DNA of 11,695 nt from an uncultured Clostridia bacterium (GTDB lineage Bacteria; Bacillota; Clostridia; Christensenellales; Borkfalkiaceae), in the NCBI GenBank assembly GCA_946637575.1, contig CAMPBJ010000016.1, positions 1-11,695 on the forward strand, read 5' to 3'. The notes beneath the pieces are model-generated. The model was not told the DNA's origin and searched no databases. It saw nothing but the letters and a program-made list of their open reading frames with translations. Shown here piece after piece: positions 5,900 to 11,695 of this stretch (its first letter is position 1; every line of letters begins with the position of its first letter). Position numbers and translations under genes: made by a program.

Positions 5900-6424
5900 T
5901 CAGTCGACAAGATTTTCGTAAACCGTCCTGTAAACGCCGAGCGCCTTTTCGCTCCATTTTTTATAGATATCCTTGGCGGTCTGGCGGTTGGGTACGACGA
6001 GTTTAAGTTCTAAAACGGGTTGCGCGGGTTCTATTATCTTTAAGTAAACGGTGTAAGTTCCGTCCTTATTCATAAAGTAGTCGGCGACGCACTCCTGTTT
6101 TCTTTTGAACTTGGCGCGGTTATTTTTTATAAAGATCGAGATCTGTTCGCGCGTGGAAGCGGGGATAGAAACGAAGAAGTTCGCAAGGCAGATCCTGCCG
6201 TCGGGCGTAATGGTATAGAGCGGCTCGCCGGAATTGCCGATATTATAGATCCACCCGCACTCTAAAAGTTGACTCAAAACGGGTTGGCAGTCCATATAGG
6301 AAATCCAGTTGTTGGAAGAGCAGCACATATCGAGGATCGTGTTCTCGGAGAGCGGAACTTCCATCTTGTCGAAAACGAACAACAAAATCAGTTTGTTTAA
6401 CGACGAATCGCCCTTAACTTGCAT
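5900..6424 (-). CDS. DUF4364 family protein, probable winged-helix
   Basis: A 174-residue soluble protein that I assign to DUF4364, a Firmicutes family of unknown role. The N-terminal half (LNKLILLFVFDKMEVPLSENTILD, then QPVLSQLLECGWIY and PLYTITPDGRICL) has the helix-turn-helix-plus-wing look of MarR/PadR-like regulators. The C-terminal half (GTYTVYLKIIEPAQPVLELKLVVP) is a small beta-rich domain. The start is the ATG at 6424-6422, with AGGAG six bases upstream. An extended -10 promoter (TGTTATAAT, 6458-6450 on the minus strand) lies about 26 bases upstream. DNA binding is inferred from fold only and no target is visible. It has no partner on its strand. Confidence 0.78.
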   Translation of the reverse strand: MQVKGDSSLNKLILLFVFDKMEVPLSENTILDMCCSSNNWISYMDCQPVLSQLLECGWIYNIGNSGEPLYTITPDGRICLANFFVSIPASTREQISIFIKNNRAKFKRKQECVADYFMNKDGTYTVYLKIIEPAQPVLELKLVVPNRQTAKDIYKKWSEKALGVYRTVYENLVD

Positions 6425-6575
6425 ACAAAACTCCTATTTTAGTGAAATCATTATAACATAATTAAAAATAAAGTAAAGAGTTTGGCGAAAAAATTGTACT
6501 TTTTTGGCAAAAAAGTTTATTATAGCGCGCATTTATGTTATAATTACAGTGAATAAGTTTGTTCGGAGATATACT
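6425..6575. promoter_or_regulatory. Divergent intergenic region with two extended -10 promoters and a short palindrome
   Basis: Minus strand: TGTTATAAT (6458-6450) with a weak -35 (TTTACT, 6477-6472) for the DUF4364 gene. Plus strand: TGTTATAAT (6536-6544) with a poor -35 for the 6576 gene. The same extended -10 sequence therefore occurs on both sides. Between them is a perfect AT-rich inverted repeat, ACTTTTTT-GGC-AAAAAAGT (6498-6516), which could be an operator. It lacks the GC stem of a terminator. Confidence 0.65.
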
Positions 6576-7388
6576 ATGGGAAAAACCGAAGAATTAGAAC
6601 TGTTTACCAAAACTTGCGACGATTTTTTGGACAGTAAATATATTTTAGCGGACGTAAAGATCGTGGGGGTATTAAAGTCGATCGCGGGTAGCGAAACGTT
6701 GCTTGCGCTCTTTAAAAACTGCCTTTCCGGGTTCGACTACGAAAAGGCGAAGAAAAAATACCTTGTTAAAAGCAAATATCTTTCGGGCGACAAGGGAGAA
6801 TACGTTCTCCCCAGATCTTCGCGCGAACTTTTGGCGTTCACCTTTATGTTTTTATTAGACGTGGACGCAAAGCGGATAGATCTCGGCGAGTTTGTAAAGC
6901 GTTATTTTTATGAAGACGGCAGTTTTACTTTGGGCTACTCTGCGTTTTTAAATACGATGATAAAGCCCTTCCGCGACACCGTTAAGGCGATAACGGAGAG
7001 AATAATAGAAGGCAGAATTCAAGACCCCGTGGAAGCGTTTACCGAAGAAGAAGAGAGAAAGGAGCGGGAGGCGGAAGAAGAGAAAAAGCGCAAAAACGCC
7101 GAAAAGGAACTTCTTTCTAAAACATACGGGGAGAGTTTAAAATCGCTCCGCGAGATACTCCTTATAGATAGGCAGAAGATAGAAACCGCAAAAATAAGCG
7201 ACGGAGAAAAGCGCGACCTTTCACTTATAGTAACGATGCTCGGCAACGTGTTGGAGAGCGGGGACAAGGAGTCGATAAACTACGCGTACGCGGCGTATAA
7301 ATTCGCCGTCCGCACCAAGCGTTTTATGTTTTTCGGCAGGGTTAAAAAGACGCAAAAACTAATTGAGGACGTACTAAATGGAATTTGA
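6576..7388 (+). CDS. Protein of unknown function, first gene of the nudF-typA cluster
   Basis: A 270-residue predicted soluble, mostly helical protein that I do not recognise. There is no signal peptide, membrane span or known catalytic motif. Residues 156-183 are an extremely charged Glu/Lys/Arg stretch (EEEERKEREAEEEKKRK) that probably forms a helix or short coiled coil linking an N-terminal domain (with FTFMFLLDVDA near 88-98) and a C-terminal helical domain (residues 185-270). The ATG at 6576 is chosen because GGAG lies seven bases before it and the promoter -10 is at 6539-6544. The upstream TTG extension to 6504 would span that promoter. The stop overlaps the Nudix gene start by 11 bases, indicating translational coupling. 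The gene order gives no clear job. Confidence 0.8.
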   Translation: MGKTEELELFTKTCDDFLDSKYILADVKIVGVLKSIAGSETLLALFKNCLSGFDYEKAKKKYLVKSKYLSGDKGEYVLPRSSRELLAFTFMFLLDVDAKRIDLGEFVKRYFYEDGSFTLGYSAFLNTMIKPFRDTVKAITERIIEGRIQDPVEAFTEEEERKEREAEEEKKRKNAEKELLSKTYGESLKSLREILLIDRQKIETAKISDGEKRDLSLIVTMLGNVLESGDKESINYAYAAYKFAVRTKRFMFFGRVKKTQKLIEDVLNGI

Positions 7389-7914
7389 AGAGAAGACGGT
7401 AAAAAAGAACACGCTGTACACGGGCAAGATCTTGAATTTAAGAAAGGACGACGTTTTACTCCCCAACGGGAAGTCGGCTGTGCGTGAAGTGATCGAGCAT
7501 CACGGGGGCAGTTCTATTTTAGCGGAAAAGGACGGCAAGATACTGTTAGTCAGGCAGTTCCGCTATCCTTACGGGGAAGTGATATACGAGATCCCCGCGG
7601 GGAAACTAAACTTAGGTGAAGACGCAAGGGCGGCGGCTTTCCGCGAACTCGAAGAGGAGTGCGGATATAAGGCGGAGAAAATGGAAGAACTGTTTTCGGT
7701 CTATCCTTCGCCCGCTTACACGGAAGAAGTAATACGCATCTTTAAGGCGGAAGGCTTAAAGAAGACCGAAATGCATCTTGATGAAGACGAGTTTTTAGCA
7801 CCCGTGTGGGTAGAAAAGGGCGAGTTAAAAGAGATGATAAAAAGCGGCGAGATCAAAGACGGAAAGACGCTTATCGCGCTATTATACGCGATAGGAGACA
7901 TAAAAAAGGACTAA
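7378..7914 (+). CDS. nudF: Nudix hydrolase, ADP-ribose pyrophosphatase type
   Basis: A 178-residue cytoplasmic Nudix enzyme, likely hydrolysing ADP-ribose (or related nucleoside diphosphate sugars) to AMP and ribose-5-phosphate. The full Nudix box is present at 75-97 (G75, E81, R89-E90, E93-E94, G96), with Glu93/Glu94 as probable metal ligands. The preceding VRQFRYPYGEVIYEIPAGK and the later YPSPAYTEEVIRIF match the ADP-ribose pyrophosphatase subgroup. The last box position is Tyr97 rather than an aliphatic residue, a common variation. The ATG at 7378 has GAGG nine bases upstream and lies inside the end of the previous gene. TypA follows after 15 nt, so the three genes look like one operon. 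Substrate specificity within Nudix is inferred. Confidence 0.88.
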   Translation: MEFEEKTVKKNTLYTGKILNLRKDDVLLPNGKSAVREVIEHHGGSSILAEKDGKILLVRQFRYPYGEVIYEIPAGKLNLGEDARAAAFRELEEECGYKAEKMEELFSVYPSPAYTEEVIRIFKAEGLKKTEMHLDEDEFLAPVWVEKGELKEMIKSGEIKDGKTLIALLYAIGDIKKD

Positions 7915-7929
7915 AAAGGTGAGACAAAA

Positions 7930-9753
7930 GTGAAAAGAGAAGACATCAGGAACGTCGCGATAATCGCGCACGTTGACCACGGCAAAACCACGCTTGTAAA
8001 CGAAATGTTAAAGCAAGGCGGCATCTTCCGCGAAAATCAGGTCGTGTTGGACAGGGTAATGGACTCGGGCGATTTAGAGCGCGAAAGGGGGATAACGATC
8101 CTTGCGAAAAACACTTCGGTGTTTTATAAAGGCATAAAAATAAACGTAGTCGATACCCCCGGGCACGCCGACTTCGGCGGAGAAGTAGAACGCGTCTTAA
8201 AGATGGTAAACGGCGTTTTGGTCTTAGTCGACGCGTGCGAAGGACCTATGCCGCAGACGAGATTCGTAATGCAGAAGGCGTTGGAACTGAATCACAGACT
8301 CATAATCGTAGTAAACAAGATCGACCGACCGGACGCGAGACTTTCGGAAGTGCAGGATGAAATATTAGAACTTCTGTTCGACTTAAACGCGAATAACGAC
8401 CAGATCGACAGTCCGATCATATTCTGTTCGGGGCGGAACGGCACGGCGACGACGAACGTAAACGAGCCGGGCAAGGATTTAACCCCGCTTTTCGAGGCGA
8501 TAGTAAACCACTTCGAGCCGCAGGAAGTCGATGTGGACGCACCCTTTCAGATGCTTATTTCTTCCATCGACTATAACGATTACGTAGGTCGTATCGGCAT
8601 CGGCAGGATCGAGCGCGGGAAAGCGAAGATCGGCGACGCGGTGGAGACGTGCAACTATAATATTAGCGGTAACGGAATAAAGGGGAAACTTATAAGCATA
8701 TACGAGATACAGGGTTTAGAGCGCGTGCCGGTGGAGAGCGCGACCGCGGGCGATATCGTGTGTATAAGCGGATTAGAGAACGTTTCGATAGGCGACACGG
8801 TGTGTTCGCCCGAAAAAGTCGAACCCGTCCCGTTCGTAAAGATATCAGAGCCCACGGTCGAGATGACTTTCTCGGTCAACGACAGTCCGTTTGCGGGCAA
8901 AGAAGGCAAGTTCGTTACGACGAGGCATCTGCGCGACAGACTGTTCCGCGAAATGCTAAAAGACGTTTCGCTCCGCGTTGAAGAAACCGACTCCGCTGAC
9001 TCTTACAGGGTGTGCGGAAGGGGTGAAATGCACCTTTCTATTTTAATTGAGACGATGAGAAGAGCGGGCTACGAGTTTCAGGTCGGCGCGCCGAAAGTAC
9101 TCTATAAAGAAGAAGACGGGGTGTTAAAAGAGCCTATGGAACGTCTTGTCGTGGACGTGCCGGAAACGGTTACGGGCAGCGTATTTTCGGCTATGGGCAC
9201 GCGGAAAGGCGAACTTTTGGAGATGCAGACGATAGGTAGCAGAATAAGGCTCGAATTCAAAGTTCCGGCGCGCGGTCTTTTCGGGTACAAGAGCCAGTTT
9301 TTGACCGACACCCGAGGCGAGGGCGTGTTTAACACGATATTCTACGGTTACGAAGAGTATAAGGGCGAGATCGAAAGGCGATCTACCGGCTCTCTCGTCG
9401 CGTTCGAAACGGGCGAGGCGGTAACGTACGGACTTTTCAACGCGCAGGGAAGGGGGCAACTCTTTATCGGCGCGGGAACGCAAGTGTATGAAGGCATGGT
9501 GGTCGGCGTGTCGCCGAAGAACGAAGACATTACGGTCAACGTATGCAAGAAAAAGCACTTGACCAACACCCGTGCGTCCGGATCTGACGACGCGTTGAGA
9601 TTAGAAACGCCGAAAATAATGTCGCTCGAAGAGGCGATGGAGTTTATCGCGGACGACGAACTTTTGGAGATCACGCCGAAGAACATAAGAATAAGAAAGA
9701 AGACGCTTGACACCGAAACGCGCTTAAAGAGAAAAGCGCACGGCTTGGAGTAA
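7930..9753 (+). CDS. typA: Ribosome-associated GTPase TypA/BipA
   Basis: A 607-residue translational GTPase related to EF-G and LepA that acts on the 50S subunit in ribosome assembly and stress or cold adaptation. G motifs in order: AHVDHGKTT (13-21), ERERGITI (switch I), [21 protein letters not shown] and CSGRNG. The C-terminus carries the BipA-specific tail ([19 protein letters not shown], then [20 protein letters not shown]), which separates it from LepA and EF-G. The length is normal. The start is a GTG at 7930, supported by AAAGGTGAG six bases before it and by the family N-terminus. It lies 15 nt after the Nudix stop. No convincing terminator follows it. Confidence 0.96.
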   Translation: MKREDIRNVAIIAHVDHGKTTLVNEMLKQGGIFRENQVVLDRVMDSGDLERERGITILAKNTSVFYKGIKINVVDTPGHADFGGEVERVLKMVNGVLVLVDACEGPMPQTRFVMQKALELNHRLIIVVNKIDRPDARLSEVQDEILELLFDLNANNDQIDSPIIFCSGRNGTATTNVNEPGKDLTPLFEAIVNHFEPQEVDVDAPFQMLISSIDYNDYVGRIGIGRIERGKAKIGDAVETCNYNISGNGIKGKLISIYEIQGLERVPVESATAGDIVCISGLENVSIGDTVCSPEKVEPVPFVKISEPTVEMTFSVNDSPFAGKEGKFVTTRHLRDRLFREMLKDVSLRVEETDSADSYRVCGRGEMHLSILIETMRRAGYEFQVGAPKVLYKEEDGVLKEPMERLVVDVPETVTGSVFSAMGTRKGELLEMQTIGSRIRLEFKVPARGLFGYKSQFLTDTRGEGVFNTIFYGYEEYKGEIERRSTGSLVAFETGEAVTYGLFNAQGRGQLFIGAGTQVYEGMVVGVSPKNEDITVNVCKKKHLTNTRASGSDDALRLETPKIMSLEEAMEFIADDELLEITPKNIRIRKKTLDTETRLKRKAHGLE

Positions 9754-9802
9754 ACGGCTTAAAAAAAGTCGAAAGAAAAGACGGTACGCATACTCGTAAG
9801 TT

Positions 9803-9834
9803 CGTGTAAACATATATACACGTGCGCATATAAA
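9803..9834 (+). promoter_or_regulatory. Putative operator and promoter of the ABC transporter genes
   Basis: The inverted repeat CGTGTA (9803-9808), 8 bp, TACACG (9817-9822) lies just before a possible -10 (TATAAA, 9829-9834); the -35 is poor. Half-sites of GTGTA/TACAC type are known for YtrA-like GntR regulators of related ABC operons, but the spacing there is different as I remember it. Operator function is an inference. No regulator gene is present in the window. Confidence 0.4.
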
Positions 9835-9857
9835 GGAAAATCGTGAAAGGGGAAAGT

Positions 9858-10724
9858 ATGAATATACTCGAAGTAAAAAACGTTTGTAAAAGATATCCGA
9901 AGTTTACTCTTTGCGACCTTTCGTTTTCGGTGGAAGCGGGATCGATCACGGGTTTCATCGGTCGGAACGGCGCGGGTAAGACGACGACGTTAAAGGGTAT
10001 AATGGATCTGTTGTCATTTGACAGCGGCAGGGTTGAAGTTTTCGGACACGATTTTAAGGAAAACGAACTTGAAAACAGACAGCACATATCCTTCTCCCTT
10101 TCCGACTTAACGGTGTTTCCGCAGCAGAGAATAAAGAACCTTACCGCCGTTACCAAACGCTTTTATAAAGAGTGGAACGACGAAACGTACGAAAAACTCT
10201 GCAAACGATTCGATCTTGACGGAAACAAAAGGGTGAGCGAACTTTCGTCGGGCATGAAAGTAAAGTATAATTTAGCGATCGCGCTGTCGCACAACGCGAA
10301 ACTGCTTATATTAGACGAACCGACGAGCGGATTAGACCCTATATCCCGTGACGAAGTGCTTGATATTTTCAAAATGCTCGTAAAAAGCGGCGACAGGGCG
10401 ATCCTTTTTTCCACGCACATAACGAGCGACCTTGAAAAATGCGCGGATTCGATAGTATATATAAAGGACGGGAAACTCGTCGCAAGCGAAAAAAAGGACG
10501 AGTTTTTGGATACTTTTAGGCTTGTGTCGTGTAAAAACACGGATTTTCCCGCGTTGGAGCAAATCTATATATCCAAAAAGGAAGAGGACGGCGACGTTAC
10601 CGCTCTTCTAAAAAAAGCCGACGCGCTTAAATTAGGCGGAGGATATAAAATCACCGTGCCCGACTTAGAGCAAGTCATGGTCTATTACGAAAGGGGGAAG
10701 GAAGATGAAGAACTTACTATATAA
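9858..10724 (+). CDS. ABC transporter ATP-binding protein, YtrB/BcrA-like exporter type
   Basis: A 288-residue cytoplasmic ATPase that powers the membrane protein encoded next. Walker A is GRNGAGKT (35-42), the signature is LSSGM (129-133), Walker B is LLILDEP with catalytic Glu154, the D-loop is SGLD and the switch His187 is in FSTHITSD. The region where the Q-loop is expected (HISFSLSDLTVFP) has no obvious glutamine. FSTHITSDLEKCADSIVYIKDGK matches the subgroup of peptide/antibiotic-type exporters (YtrB-like). After about residue 210 comes a short C-terminal extension. The ATG at 9858 is preferred over the in-frame GTG at 9843, because AAAGGGGA lies just before it and MNILEVKNV is the usual beginning. 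Its end overlaps the permease gene by 20 nt. The substrate is unknown. Confidence 0.9.
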   Translation: MNILEVKNVCKRYPKFTLCDLSFSVEAGSITGFIGRNGAGKTTTLKGIMDLLSFDSGRVEVFGHDFKENELENRQHISFSLSDLTVFPQQRIKNLTAVTKRFYKEWNDETYEKLCKRFDLDGNKRVSELSSGMKVKYNLAIALSHNAKLLILDEPTSGLDPISRDEVLDIFKMLVKSGDRAILFSTHITSDLEKCADSIVYIKDGKLVASEKKDEFLDTFRLVSCKNTDFPALEQIYISKKEEDGDVTALLKKADALKLGGGYKITVPDLEQVMVYYERGKEDEELTI

Positions 10725-11400
10725 GGAACTGAAACTTTCCATGCACTACACGTGCTATATATTCCCGCTCCTGTTCGGTTTTTTGGCGATGCTCCCGAAC
10801 TACCCCGCGTTCGTAGCCCCGCTGTATAGCGTCGTGTGCTATCCGATCCTGTTTTTAGGCGCGAATAAAGGTCAGACCACCAACGATCTTTTTTACACCT
10901 GCAATTTGCCGATAAGAAAGTGCGACGTAGTAAAGGCAAGGCTTTTGACCGTCTCTTTTCTGCACCTGATGAGTATCGTTTCCACCGCAATTTTTATGGC
11001 GGTCGGGCTTTTAGTTGAAGCAAAAATAACGGAAAACGGCGGAACTGTCGTAAACTTGGGGCTTGGCAGAGATAGTTTTCTCGCATTTTTCGGAGTAACG
11101 ATCGTAGGGTACGCGCTCTCCGACCTTATCTTTATCCCGTGGTTTTATAAGACGGGAAAGAGCATAACCCTGCCTGCGCTTGTAACGATCTTTTTCTACG
11201 CGATCTATTCTGTCGTGTTTTGCCTTGTCTTTCCGAAATCTATCCCGAGTTTAGCGACCCTTTTGGACGTGTCTTCCGGCGGAAGTACCGGTCTTATCGT
11301 TCAGTTTTCTGTTTTGGTTTTTGCCATCGCGTTCTATTTGGCGATCAGGTTTTTAGTCTACCGCATTTCCGCAAGAGAACTTGAAAAGATAGATTTTTAG
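10705..11400 (+). CDS. ABC-2 type transporter permease
   Basis: A 231-residue inner-membrane protein with about six predicted spans (CYIFPLLFGFLAML, APLYSVVCYPILFLGA, LHLMSIVSTAIFMAVGLLV, FLAFFGVTIVGYALSDLIFI, LVTIFFYAIYSVVFCLVF and VQFSVLVFAIAFYLAIRFLVY). The N-terminal MKNLLYKELKL and the cytoplasmic NLPIRKCDVVKARLL (equivalent to the LPvsRxdiVkarY motif) place it in the ABC-2 family of PF13346 type. The ATG at 10705 is preceded by a G-rich ribosome binding site (AAGGGGGAAGGAAG) inside the ATPase gene, so translation is coupled. With the ATPase it would form a dimeric exporter. The cargo is unknown, and no substrate gene or regulator is adjacent. Confidence 0.86.
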   Translation: MKNLLYKELKLSMHYTCYIFPLLFGFLAMLPNYPAFVAPLYSVVCYPILFLGANKGQTTNDLFYTCNLPIRKCDVVKARLLTVSFLHLMSIVSTAIFMAVGLLVEAKITENGGTVVNLGLGRDSFLAFFGVTIVGYALSDLIFIPWFYKTGKSITLPALVTIFFYAIYSVVFCLVFPKSIPSLATLLDVSSGGSTGLIVQFSVLVFAIAFYLAIRFLVYRISARELEKIDF

Positions 11401-11454
11401 TAGCAAAAAAACAAACTGCGCTGATCGTTGTTGATAACTGAATAAAAAAATTAC

Positions 11455-11492
11455 GGCTCGAAACGAAAAATTTTCGTTTCGAGCCTTTTTTT
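11455..11492 (+). terminator. Strong intrinsic terminator after the ABC transporter genes
   Basis: GGCTCGAAACGAAAA (11455-11469) pairs perfectly with TTTTCGTTTCGAGCC (11471-11485). It is followed by seven T (11486-11492) and preceded by a run of A, so it may also work on the opposite strand. Confidence 0.93.
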
Positions 11493-11695
11493 GTTCTAAA
11501 AAACGCGGGGGAAGGTGTGGAAAATAACAAAAAATGATAAAAAAGAGCAAAAAAGCCCCCCGAAACCCAAAAAAAGTGCGAAAAAGGTCGAAAAACTTTA
11601 AAAAATGGCACAAAAACGCTTGACTTTTCTTCTGGGGGGGGGGGGAAAACTGGTTTTGTCAGAAATGTGGATACCTCTGTTTTTTTCAATATTTT
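11493..11695. other. A-rich, apparently non-coding tail with a 12-G homopolymer
   Basis: No credible gene is seen on either strand. The plus strand is strongly A-rich with scattered poly-A blocks, a C6 run (11556-11561) and an unbroken run of twelve G at 11634-11645. A TTGACT at 11620-11625 resembles a -35, but no matching -10 follows at normal spacing. Open frames on the minus strand are low-complexity Phe/Ser/Pro peptides that run through the terminator hairpin and are not believable. Confidence 0.6.

Noticed and set aside
6504..6575. TTG-initiated extension of the 6576 protein
   Set aside because: It runs through the palindrome and the -10 element and has no ribosome binding site; the ATG at 6576 does.
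9719..9739. Inverted repeat GCGCTT/AAGCGC at the end of typA as a terminator
   Set aside because: The stem is only six bp, inside the coding region, with no T run after it.
9102..10156. Long minus-strand open frames opposite typA and the ABC ATPase
   Set aside because: They are mirror-frame shadows of clearly recognised plus-strand genes.
11345..11689. Minus-strand open frames at the right end
   Set aside because: Low-complexity Phe/Ser/Pro translations crossing a terminator hairpin and the permease end, with no ribosome binding site.

Overview
The window looks like a chromosomal piece of an anaerobic, Clostridia-like Firmicute. The basis is a class III (oxygen-sensitive) ribonucleotide reductase with its radical-SAM activase, a DUF4364 protein (a family I associate with Firmicutes), AGGAG-type ribosome binding sites, TTGACA/TATAAT-type promoters and many A/T-flanked intrinsic terminators. 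A genus cannot be named from sequence alone. All recognisable genes are core metabolism or housekeeping. There is no rRNA, tRNA, CRISPR array, insertion sequence or phage gene.

Layout. 1-158: tail of a membrane protein and its terminator. 167-289: a pair of NrdR-box-like palindromes and a strong promoter. 290-3576 (+): nrdD followed by a thioredoxin-reductase-like flavoprotein. The nrdD frame is cut by one in-frame TAA (1964-1966), yet reads on intact to 2659, ending in a fused glutaredoxin/NrdH-like CPNC domain. 3598-3640: terminator shared with the convergent strand. 3642-5353 (-): nrdG and a 10-TM EamA/DMT-like transporter. 5354-5418: a very compact symmetric divergent promoter. 5419-5856 (+): dtd. 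5857-5884: shared terminator. 5900-6424 (-): DUF4364 protein. 6425-6575: second divergent intergenic region. 6576-9753 (+): unknown protein, Nudix hydrolase and typA/bipA. 9754-9857: putative operator/promoter. 9858-11400 (+): two-gene ABC transporter with a terminator. 11493-11695: A-rich, apparently non-coding DNA with a 12-G run.

How the genes fit together. NrdD makes deoxynucleotides without oxygen. NrdG installs its glycyl radical. The fused redoxin domain and the translationally overlapping reductase gene suggest that electrons reach NrdD through a redoxin rather than formate. The reductase lacks the usual NADPH-binding motifs, so its electron donor may not be NADPH.

The points most worth a second look are: the in-frame stop in nrdD; the redoxin-fused NrdD beside a pyridine-nucleotide-motif-less reductase; and the nrdG/dtd intergenic region, where two near-consensus promoters share overlapping -35 elements inside a 9-bp-arm palindrome and both appear to produce leaderless mRNAs.
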